Positions 54,918 to 64,000 of a DNA stretch of 64,000 nucleotides are shown one piece after another. Source of the DNA: Diplolepis rosae. Lineage: Eukaryota > Arthropoda > Insecta > Hymenoptera > Diplolepididae. The stretch is taken from contig JAPYXD010000714.1 in NCBI GenBank assembly GCA_030998225.1, forward strand, positions 5,580,001-5,644,000. The letters are read 5' to 3'. The notes below the pieces were generated by a model. That model was not told the origin of the DNA and made no database searches. It saw only the letters and a list, made by a program, of their open reading frames with translations. How positions within the stretch are numbered: the stretch's first letter is position 1; the number at the start of each line of letters is the position of its first letter. The translations under genes and the position numbers were made by a program.

Positions 54918-55202
54918 ATGTCTCACACACTACTCGAACTTTATTAAACACATTGTAATAGGCATAATATCCAATACATATATATGTTATAATAACACCT
55001 ATAGACCCTGTAACCACATGTAGAATATTCAAAATGATCAAAATAAAATGTATTAAAATCATGAAATTTAATTTTGATAAATCAAAAACCCCAAATTCAA
55101 CAGTACAGTAATTTAACAGAGTAAAGGGATAAGATTAAATAAAACCTATCTTGAAAAGTACTTATACATATTTTCTGATACGCAGCGTCATCCAGTAGCA
55201 GA

Positions 55203-57173
55203 ATGGACCAACTAAACCCCACCCGAGGCCGAGAAAAATGGACTTGGATCTTGATCGTCATTATTTTTGCAACCCCAGTCACCCCAACACAATATGAAAT
55301 TCAACCATTGAGAAACAACCCTGGACTATTTTATGCCAAAGTTGAGCCCTTTGCGTATTACCAGTACATATTGGAGGATTGTCGTGTATATGGATCCACA
55401 GCACCTACAAGCACATCTCCAATCTAAAAACATATCAACTGATATAAACAACGTATATTCAACATGTTTGGACCAATCCCTAGAAGAAGACTGCAGAAGT
55501 GAAGTTAGAGTAGACCTGTTGAATGGAAAAGTCAAACAAATCGAAAATAATTATGAAGAATTAAAAAATATGTTAGCAGAAATAAAACAAGATACACCAG
55601 AACCAGAAAACCCACCCCAAGTATGCAGAAACGAAGAGCACCCATATTAGGCTTTATCGGATCAATTATTGGACCAGTGATAGGAGTGATGACTTCCGAC
55701 GACGCAGAAGAATATGATAACGCTATCAACGAACTACATGACAGACAAAATAACCTTAGCAAAATTTTGAGAAAACAGACCCACATTGTCAAATCAGAAA
55801 TCAACAACATTCACCTAGAATTGAATCAAAAATCGCAAGAGATCGCCAACATACAACAACAACTAAACGAGACCATCAAAAACATAGAATCGCATAACCA
55901 ATTCTGAAGTTATATCATATATTTCAGAAAAATAAGACAATGGGCAGACCATATCGAGATAAAACTTAATCACTTAGCCGAAAGTTTAAAACAATTTATA
56001 AAAATAGTAGAAGCAGCACGAGAAAAAAGGTTACATCCACTCCTTCTCACTAAAGAACAACTCCAAGAAATCATTACCGAAATACATTTTAAATTAAGTG
56101 AAAACGAATTTCCAATACCCACTTCACATGTTCGAGCAGAAGAACTATCAAAATTAGGAAAAACAGATGTTAGAATCAGCTCTGGACGACTGCTCATCGC
56201 CGTCGACATACCCTTACTAGATAAGGCAGGGTATCAGCTTTATGAAATTTATGCACATCCAGTGTATCAACAAATATCTCCGAATACAAAAGAATCTATT
56301 TATATAATACCAAAAACTCTGTATATTGCCCTGGCAAATGATGAAAGAAAATTCTTTCTCGTAAGCAATGAATATTATGATAATTGTCAAAAAACCTTTT
56401 ACAACACCATCTGTGAAAACACCCAACCCAAGCACGAAGTTTCCACAACCAACTCATGCGAATGTTTGATGTTAATAAGACCATCAAAAGATACCATTCA
56501 CCTTTGTGACATCAGGATGAAAATAGAAGAAGAAATGTATTGGAACTACATCCCTTCGTTATCTGCCTGGATTTATTCAACAAAAAATCCAGAGCCAATA
56601 AGCATCAACTGCATAAAAGGAAAACTGGAAAAAGGCTACCTCAGCAATTCAGGACTACTCCGATTAGGTACAGGATGTACTGCAAGGACGAAATATACCA
56701 CCCTAACCGGAACTCAGATTAATAAAAGGACAGAAGAATATATTTACAACCCTAATTTTACTTTCAATATAACTGAAATTCTTCCAAAGTTGGACACAAT
56801 TCAACAACTTCCTAAAATAAAACCTTTTACGTGGGAAAAACCTCACATAGGAAATTGGAAAAGGCTCCACACAGACGAATCACTTTCAACCATAGAAGAA
56901 CAATTGACAGAATTCGAAGAACAAAATTTTAATAAACAATTACATAATAAATACTGGACAGGAGGATCTAGTGCAATAATAATCATAATAATAATAATTA
57001 TGATTTATTTTGGAAAAAATTCAATCCTAAAATGTTTAAAAAACCCAAAAAGAACCCCTCAAAAGGAAAAGGCACCAACAGAACTACAATACTTACAACG
57101 AGTAAACATCCCTGAAATTCGAGTACAAACAGAAACTACTAAATTTCCAATTCGAAATATCCGAATTGCCTAA
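55203..57173 (+). pseudogene. env: Errantivirus-like env (fusion glycoprotein), broken
   Basis: Env of this class resembles baculovirus F proteins and gives membrane fusion. The start at 55203 has a hydrophobic signal-peptide-like segment (WTWILIVIIFATPV). The frame shifts near 55390-55427 and again near 55623. At about 55626 a basic KRRAP site, a possible furin-type site, is followed by a glycine-rich fusion-peptide-like stretch and a coiled coil. An in-frame TGA lies at 55905-55907. The rest runs open to 57173 with many cysteines and a transmembrane run of isoleucines at about 56972-57005, then a short basic tail. It cannot be made as one protein. Confidence 0.87.
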
Positions 57174-57211
57174 AATACCACCTCCTGTGCCACCGAGGAC
57201 GCTGACAAATC

Positions 57212-57232
57212 TAAGGAGGGAGGACACGGAAA
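57212..57232 (+). other. Polypurine tract
   Basis: AAGGAGGGAGGACACGGAAAG follows the env stop by about 40 bp and is followed by TTACAC and an A-rich run. In errantiviruses the LTR starts right after it, but here recognisable LTR sequence begins 2.9 kb later. Confidence 0.65.
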
Positions 57233-58236
57233 GTTACACGAAAAAAAAAAAAAAATTTCATCAAAAAAAATAAATAAAAATGAAAGAACTCTACAGTACC
57301 AGTCAGCGACGCCTGTAATTAGACTAACCTGCGAAGCATTTATGCAGTTCAGCAGGATAAACTTACGTCAACGAGATAAGGCGCTCCCGACAAAATGGCT
57401 AGCGCGAGAAAAATAATCATGCGAAGAGAGGAAGCAGTAAGCAGTATGGCACCGAGCATGCAACCTGACACCACAGCATAGAGGAAGAACAACGATCCGC
57501 CTCTCTACGTCAATGGGAGCGACTAGATGACCAGCACGCCTATCATCGTCAGCAACATTCTCACCAGTATGTTTTCCTGATCAAAAGTTCGTTCCATTTT
57601 TATTAAAAGTTAATAATAAAGGCTTGATTAACAGAAATTCATTTCTCTTAATTAAGAATTAATAATAAAGAATTTTATTTAAAAAAAGAGTAAGAGGAAG
57701 AAAATTTAATATTAAAATTAATTAAGGGACAACGAACCTTTGACCAACAAAACACTAGTAATTATAGAAGTATGAATAATATACATGTACGCATATGTAT
57801 AGATTATTGAAAAAGAAAACCCTATAGGGTATACACATAAAATTTTACACACATATGCCTACATAGATATGTGGATAATACTAAAAATATTTAGTCAAAT
57901 TAAAAATAGTCAGCAAACTTAAACACTATTTATGATAGGAAAAGAAAATGGCTTGGAAGGATAAATCAAAGAAAATAAAATGTATTGAATTGATACAATT
58001 ACAAATCCCACGAAATAATTATGAGAACAAAAAAATAAAATTCTATTAAATTGAATCAAATCAATACATTCTACCGACTGATCAGTTTAAATTCCTAATA
58101 TATATTTAAATATTCGAAAAAAGAGAAATAACAGGGTTTTACAAGCCAAAATCTGTAAATACTACACATATAAAATATACATAAAATACGTAAAACATAC
58201 ACACACAAACAAATACAACAAAACCACACGAACACG
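57233..58236. other. Non-coding part of the block between polypurine tract and 3' LTR
   Basis: A run of A at 57240-57255 and an AT-rich stretch to about 58230. No gene on either strand. Confidence 0.55.
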
Positions 58237-58639
58237 TCAGATCCGTGGATGATACGGAGAATGCCGCAGTCCTGGAAACGCCCGATGTCCTCTGATCACT
58301 GGCCGACGGCAGTAAATTACCTCACGCCGCGGTACTGAAAAAGACAAATAATTAATTAAAAATCTAAAATTTGAAAAGAAAAAGGGTAGTACCAAACGAA
58401 AAAAAAGGGAAAGGAGTTTAATTACCTTCGTAGCTAGCCAGTAAGGACCCGCAGGAACATCGAACAGGCTCCAACGTCGATATCCTCACGTATCGTCCAC
58501 AGCGACAGAACCTATCTTCGGTACCCTGGACGCTGAAAACAAACAAAGAATTATAAAGAAATGAACAATGAATCAAAATATATATACACAACCAATAATA
58601 ATAAAAATAATGATAGTAATAAAAGAAATGATATTTACC
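58237..58639 (-). CDS. Antisense spliced gene, last exons (cysteine-rich)
   Basis: Three minus-strand exon pieces join in one frame through two introns with canonical ends. Exon to 58639 is followed by a GTAAAT donor. The next acceptor TTTTCAG lies before 58532; that exon runs 58532-58426 to a GTAATT donor. The last acceptor TTTTCAG precedes 58334, and the final exon ends at a TGA at 58237-58239. The phase is kept at both joins. The exon 58532-58426 encodes a CxC...CSCG pattern (FCRCGRY, then RCSCG) like a small zinc ribbon, and the last exon is arginine-rich. The function is unknown. Confidence 0.6.
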
Positions 58640-58960
58640 CCAGACAAATGTCAGAAGGAAGCGAATGGCAGCAAACTCGGCGATACTGCGCAGGCAAGGG
58701 CGAGATGTCCTCCACCACCAGTCGGTTCAACCCTTCTACTATGTGAAGGGACTCCCGACAAGACTCCGCCAGAGTGTGCAGATCAACATGCACACTTCGC
58801 TCGGCTCCACGGCTTGCTCCACCACTCGACTGTTCTCCTGACATCAGTTCCTGCGTCAGGAACCATAAAAAACGCATCCAAGGCACCAAAGAAGAGGTTA
58901 AGTTGTACACCTGCCTCATAGATCTGACAGGTGGAATTTAAGGCGCACGAATATAAGAAC
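58640..58960 (-). pseudogene. Antisense spliced gene, middle exon
   Basis: The acceptor CTTCTCAG before 58960 opens an exon running to 58639. Its 3' part is open in the frame that continues downstream (HTLAESCRESLHIVEGL, then PSDICLG). Its 5' part is open in another frame (for example EAGVQLNLFFGALDAFF), so a frameshift near 58770-58800 probably broke the gene. No domain recognised. Confidence 0.45.
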
Positions 58961-59099
58961 CTGAGAAGAAAAAAGAATTTTAATTAATTGCACATATGCA
59001 TAGGAAGCAACTAAACAAAATTAGCAATAAAAACAAGGACATTGGAATTCAAAAAATAAATTAAGAGCAACAGCCACACACATGTCAACAGATTCCTAC

Positions 59100-59816
59100 G
59101 AAGAACCCTCGAAGCTGAAAATCGGCAGTCTTCAACAAAATTTGCCGCTTAAGGGCAAGGGATGACACACTCAGCAAAAACCCCGTGCGACAAGCATCCA
59201 ACCTATGGATTACCGTGAAGTCCGAAACAGACACAGACCATCCAAAAAGTTCGGAACAACAAGCCGCGAAGGTTGAGAGAATAGTATCCGCCCTGACACC
59301 CCAAACAGCAACATGGTAAACCCCTAAGCGCTCCTCTATCGACGAAATGCGCAGAGATAAACTATCCGATCTCGAAACGCATCACCCAACACCAGTCGAG
59401 AAATCAAAGAAATTTATATATGCATCTGAAGAACTGCCAGAAGAAGACGCGTCTCCCACGTTAACTAGATATTGCTGAGCCACATCATCCAGCAATGATA
59501 AATCAAAATCAGCAACGGCCTCTTCAGATCCAGGAACGTCCATCATTCGGCCCGAGAAGTAACAAAAAAGGGAAACAACGAAGGCACTCGCGAAGAGACT
59601 TTTGAGAAATAATGGGAATAAACCGAAGCTATTATATAACACACCCCACTTAACGAAACACAAAAAAAAACAAAAGGAAGGAGAAGATCACTCACCTAGA
59701 TCACGAGGTACCCCACGATCCACCAAAAGATTGTAGGGCAAATGAAAGTTGTTTTCAATCCAAAGGGAGTAGGGGATGGTGGCTGACCCGCTCGAAGATG
59801 ATCCTTGGTTCTCCAT
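59100..59816 (-). pseudogene. Antisense spliced gene, first exons
   Basis: An ATG at 59816 starts a 121-bp exon (MENQGSSSSGSATIPYSLW...) that ends at 59696 with a perfect GTGAGT donor. After a pyrimidine-rich stretch, the next exon (about 59570-59100) encodes MMDVPGSEEAVADFDLSLLD, an acidic stretch, a TGA near 59390, then a VWGVRADTILSTF...DFTVIHRLDACRTGF part resembling a small alpha/beta fold. It ends with a possible GTAGGA donor at 59099. I did not find an acceptor that keeps the frame. The family is unrecognised. Confidence 0.45.
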
Positions 59817-59860
59817 GGTTAACTATTAACTGACAGCTAACACATCTTCGACACAAAAGA

Positions 59861-60238
59861 GTGCAGCTGCCCATCTCACAAACTGATGATGATTACAAAA
59901 TCTTACTATGCACAATTGGAACTGAAGAAATTAATAAACAAAATTATGAAGAATATGAGACAAATGCAAGGAATAGCATCACTAACCTGAATCGCTTGGG
60001 ACTTCTGGATGACACAAGACACGATAAACTAGACATAACAAAAATACACTCATTTCACAGAATCCGCAGAAATATAGAAAACGATAACTTGCGAAAAATA
60101 AGATTAAATTCAAACAAGAATAAGGAAAATAAACTGATCGTTATTAACAATAAAATGAGTTACGAGCGTCAATCGACAACAACCAGGCGATTGACGAAGG
60201 TAAATCACATCACTGCGATGATAACTACTTGTCGATAG
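59861..60238 (+). CDS. Unrecognised 125-codon frame entering the 3' LTR
   Basis: A lysine/asparagine-rich product with no domain that I know. It starts 45 bp from the antisense first exon, in divergent orientation, and its last 20 codons are LTR sequence, so it may not be genuine. Confidence 0.3.
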   Translation: MQLPISQTDDDYKILLCTIGTEEINKQNYEEYETNARNSITNLNRLGLLDDTRHDKLDITKIHSFHRIRRNIENDNLRKIRLNSNKNKENKLIVINNKMSYERQSTTTRRLTKVNHITAMITTCR

Positions 60239-61916
60239 GATAATTACCTGAGATCGACAAGGCAGTTGAGTTGCATAAAATAGGAAAACTACGATACCGT
60301 CGGTAATGTAGAGAACCAAGCCAATAAAACATTAATAATTATTTAATAAAAATAAAAATAATATTCATTATTGTTAAGAACAGCCATTAAATGATTGGTA
60401 ATAATAATCAAACAACAGCACATAATAATCAGCGATAACCAATAATGGATAATCAATCAATAATATCAATCACATTATTGGGGATCTGCAAATTAGCTTG
60501 AATAATATTTTAGAATATAAACACCAAAAATTCATGTGCTTCATAAATACTATAAGAATATAAACCAAGTTGTAAAATAATAGATGAGTCAGTGCAATTA
60601 TAACCTAGTACAATTGCACCGACCTGTCAACATATATACATCAAGTAACATAGCTGAAAAGACGAGAGACAGAGATACCGCACCGAGCATCAATGGACTT
60701 TGATCCCGATAGTATGACCTGCGTGAGAACTAGCCGCGAGTTCACGAGTTTCCGCGACTGTCAGCAAGCATGGTCATCGACATTGCCGCCAGACGCGTGC
60801 CGATCAACAAATTATCATTGTACGTCCCGATCTACAAATTAGCAGTCGCTCTCCCACTATGGGAAAAATCAATAATATATAAACCCCAGATTTACCTCTG
60901 GAGGTTGTCTTTTTGCTAGTAGCTGTTCAGTCTTCAAGATCTTAACGTCGGTAATCACTCCGTCCGCAAGTCATACTGTCGGTGTCACGAATTGACCCTT
61001 CGATATTCGTAAATCGGTATCTTACACAAGGAATACCTCGGTACATGGTAAATAAAATCCCTGGTCCTTAAGTGGTGCAAGTCCGGTGGTCGTGAATTAA
61101 TAAGTGCCGTTAAATACGCGTATCGTCGTATTAAGCCGAGTTCTGAGAGTTAAATCTACAGAAAACGAACTTAACCAGTGTTTAGCAAGCAAGTTGGATT
61201 GTCTGATACGCTACCTGTACCACTTGACTAGCACTACTTAACTCCAGCCAGAATTGTGCCGTTATCCAGCTATCAACAAGGAGAAATATACGACAAAACT
61301 CTTTCTCTTGCCTTCTCAAGCAAGGAAAAAGCGTAAGTTATATATATAAGCATCTCAAAACTTATTATGTTAACTATAACGCCAATTGTAGTGCGTGAGT
61401 TGTATACCTAGGCATCTTAAAACCTAGTATATTAGCATAAAACGTACAAGTTACATATATAGGCATCTCAAAACCTGTATTAGTAACTTGTAGACGCACA
61501 CTCTTAAACGCGGAAGTCACATATATAGGCATCTCAAAACCTGTATTATTGACTTATATAGACGCACACTTTTAATGCGTGATTTACATATATAGGCATC
61601 TCAAAACCTGTATTACTAACTCACAAACGCATAAAACCCTTAATATTGCCTTCTCATCCTGAGAAGTAGTAAAGTCATACACATAAGCATCTCAAAACTT
61701 ATTGTATACCTATCTTTTAATTAATAAAGCTTGTACACCGCAATATAATCAAATTTGTTATTATTGTGAACAACTCGAGCCGCATAGGTTTGTCTAGTGA
61801 CCACGATCCCACAAAAATATAAATAATCAGAATTTACCACTCTGATGTAATCAGCAAACGTTCCTCCCTTTTCGTAATTTTCCCAATCTACCCTCGCCTT
61901 AGCTCGGGACGTAACA
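60178..61916 (+). repeat. 3' LTR
   Basis: Matches the 5' LTR from 45574 on, ending GGGACGTAACA at 61916 and followed by the CTAT duplication. It is longer than the 5' copy because of a minisatellite block at 61440-61830. Upstream of 60178 there is no match to the first ~70 bp of the 5' LTR, so its start is undefined. Confidence 0.85.
61330..61720 (+). repeat. LTR minisatellite, about six units of 60-70 bp
   Basis: Units share the core ATATATAGGCATCTCAAAAC followed by CTGTATTA. The 5' LTR keeps only two units; the rest is missing there, with the junction at the same TTTACCACTCTGATG word. Confidence 0.85.
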
Positions 61917-62447
61917 CTATATTCTGGGTTATATCAGATTCTTTTAGATTATTAACGTAAATAATAAAAACTAACGCGTGAATATCTGCACGAATTAATA
62001 TATATATATAGTATAATTTAGAATTTATACAAACCAAAATGTGCGATTATATTAATTCGTACAGATATTCACGCGTTAGTTTTGATTATTTACATTAATA
62101 ATCTAAAAGAATATGATATAACCCAGAATATAGAAATATAACACACGTGATTATATAAGTGCCCACAGATATTTACCTATTAGTTTTCGTCATTTATATT
62201 TATGATGATCCTGACTTTTTACCAATTTTAGTTTTAATTTCGAATTAATATGGCAAATTATTACTCAGGTGAAATTTGTTGGAATACTGTTAGAAATTTC
62301 TGTATTGAACTTTCATCGCATATCATAGAAGCTTGTTTTTCAGTAGCGCATATTAAATTCGAAATACTTCCATCTTAAGAAGAATACAGCTTTTAACTTT
62401 AATTTTAATGTACTTTATGCATATATTTAAATAATGCTAACATTAAC
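61917..62447. mobile_element. Centre and right arm of the large foldback element
   Basis: 61917-62010 and 62045-62133 are inverted copies of each other around an A/T-rich centre (words ACGCGTGAATATCTG and CAGATATTCACGCG). 62134-62447 mirrors the left arm at 45186-45496. Taken without the LTR element, the whole is a palindrome of about 0.85 kb. Confidence 0.9.
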
Positions 62448-62486
62448 ATTAACATTAACATTATTAACATATATATATATATAGCT
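62448..62486 (+). repeat. CATTAA and TA microsatellite
   Basis: Tandem ACATTA units followed by an (AT)n run at the right edge of the foldback. Confidence 0.85.
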
Positions 62487-64000
62487 TAGAACTACAAAAC
62501 AACGCGAACTCTTCAAAATTTTCATTAATACTGTTTCTAAATATATGTAAAATGTAGGAAAATATTATAAATTGGCACAGGATTCAGATGACCGGAAAGT
62601 AAAAGCAAGAAGGAGAACGCAAGTCTTAAAGAAATAAATTCAAGAATCGAAATATTCAAAAATAGTACGCTAGCGCACATAGTCATTTTTCGGCTCTATT
62701 TGGCTACGTTGTGAGAGAAGAATACATTAAAATCAGACTCAAAACGTGGAAAATCCGTCAAACACAAGTATCAATGATGTTTAGTTTTTCCATAGTTTCC
62801 AAATAGTTTTCACCTAGTTTTTCTATACTTTTCCCTATGTCCCCTTCCGAATTTCCTATTTATGTTTTTGTTAACCGCATAAGTACTACGGAGCTTTTAC
62901 TATAAACATTATAAACTATAAATACTATAAAACAAACTTGGATAGCTGCAAGTTACCATAGCCAGTGCAGACGATATTTCTGAAAAGGATCTGAACCATT
63001 GTTTTTTCTAACTATGAAAAATATTTAAGGTGTCAGGATCCAAAATTAATAATCAACGGAATCGATTTAATTATTTTATATCGATATTTGATTTATTGGT
63101 GTCATGAAATATGATCCAAGAATTTCAACTATGTCAGAAATAACCATTTCATCACAAACTTCCCTTGGAAACAGGTAATAACAAGTTGGCTACCAAGTAG
63201 TTAGGCAATCGGCAATTGCAAAATTACCGGTAAGCATGAATTCCTTCCAAAATTCAGGCCACCCAGAAAAATCCCAAAATCATCAAGATGCCCCACCTAA
63301 GCATCATCGATACAATTCTATAAAACGAATCAATTAGAAATCAAAATTCGCAGTTACTCGAGCAACCTGGTACTAACCAGAACTACTCGGACAGTAGAGA
63401 ATATAGTTTTTCTACTTTGCCCGTCCGCGGTTTGGAACAAGTACGTCCTACCACCTGGATAGTTGACTTAGATTCGTAAAAAGGCCTAGCCAGGGCCACA
63501 AATTGGGGATTGTACTTGGGCGGACGTAAATACTTCTAAAATCTTTCCTCCGACGAAAGCCGTTCACGGTGTTGTCGCGCTAAAAAATTATACAAGTAAA
63601 ATTTTTACCACTACGCTTCGCGCTGAAATAATATTTTGAGTGTGTCTGTGGTCGGTTAGCCGCGAGAGTTTACTGTGCGTGTACAGCCTGGCGTTGAAAA
63701 CCTAGCTAGTTAAATACTAACTAGCTAAGGAAATCTACATCTCGTCGGATCTCAAAACGACGAGGAGTTATTTCCTTATAACCAGAAATAGGTTTATTGT
63801 GAGACAGGACTGGCGAAGGACAGGCAATTTAAAAGTACTGCCTCCCTTCTAGTTCAAAGCTATCCATTTCTTTCTCACCTTAATGCTATAAGGTTAAAGC
63901 AAAGAAAAAGGGTGTGTGCGCGAGTAAGTCGCATAAGGACAAGGGTGGTTGCTTTTTGGACCCACGACAATCTCAAATCGAATTTGGCCTGGATCCCCAG
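62487..64000. other. No recognised gene; possible LTR-like stretch near the end
   Basis: No supported open frame. From about 63571 a TGTTGTCGCGC start and a GC-richer, leader-like stretch up to 64000 are reminiscent of an LTR followed by a leader, but no partner repeat or coding sequence is visible. Confidence 0.4.

Larger units (their letters stand above)
45501..61916 (+). mobile_element. 16.4-kb errantivirus-like LTR element with extra genes
   Basis: The element is bounded by CTAT at 45497-45500 and 61917-61920 and by TGTTAC...GTAACA termini. The order is LTR, primer site, long leader, gag, protease, RT, (insert), integrase, dsRBD gene, env, polypurine tract, antisense block, LTR. Gag, pol and env are broken. 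LTR sequence shared by both ends is nearly identical, so insertion is fairly recent although the coding part was already defective. Confidence 0.9.

Noticed and set aside
1..64000. tRNA or rRNA genes
   Set aside because: No cloverleaf A/B boxes or rRNA-like conserved blocks were noticed by eye; a tRNAscan or Rfam run would be needed to exclude them.

Overview
The window looks like AT-rich arthropod, most likely insect, nuclear DNA. It has an animal-type exon–intron structure and is dominated by insect-type transposable elements: R1-clade LINEs, several mariner-type elements, piggyBac, BEL/Pao, Ty3/Gypsy and errantivirus-like LTR elements, a Penelope-like element and Polinton remnants. No rRNA, tRNA, CRISPR array or bacterial-style operon was seen. 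The insect order cannot be fixed from the sequence alone.

The only recognisable host gene is on the + strand. Two consecutive exons (27946-28165 and 39795-39906) encode the start of repeat domain I of a T-type voltage-gated calcium channel alpha-1 subunit. The 11.6-kb intron between them has AT-AC termini, a U12-type 5' site (ATATCCTTT) and a U12-like branch point just before the 3' end. The reading frame is restored exactly when those termini are used. Everything left of 27946 and right of 39906 reads as intron or intergenic DNA; no further exon was located.

Layout, left to right. 1-4292: 5' half of a decayed Gypsy-type element on the minus strand. 6.4-10.4 kb: R1-type LINE pieces. 10355-13251: a piggyBac with TTAA duplications, inserted inside one of those LINEs. 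14.4-24.2 kb: LINE 3' ends, a Gypsy integrase scrap, a BEL/Pao remnant, and two copies of an unnamed dispersed repeat with its own terminal inverted repeats, one of them split by a mariner. 24654-27018: a Penelope-like element with inverted terminal arms carrying hammerhead-ribozyme cores and a 17-bp target duplication. 28166-39794, the channel intron: a young truncated LINE with a 17-bp duplication and poly(A), a mariner, foldback elements, Polinton DNA polymerase remnants, and tandem satellites, one of which turns into a palindrome. 40.2-44.7 kb: four mariner-type elements or fragments.

45186-62447 is the most remarkable region. A 0.8-0.9 kb palindromic foldback element was split by a 16.4-kb errantivirus-like LTR element with a CTAT target duplication. 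This element carries decayed gag, protease, RT, integrase and env genes. It also carries an intact-looking 197-codon gene between integrase and env that encodes a double-stranded-RNA-binding domain plus a CCHC zinc knuckle. A long acidic Ser/Pro-rich insert lies between RNase H and integrase. A 3-kb block lies between the polypurine tract and the 3' LTR and reads as a spliced antisense gene. The dsRNA-binding gene and the antisense gene are the strongest candidates for something undescribed.

Almost every transposon gene here is broken by stops, frameshifts or internal deletions, and each break is listed with its feature.
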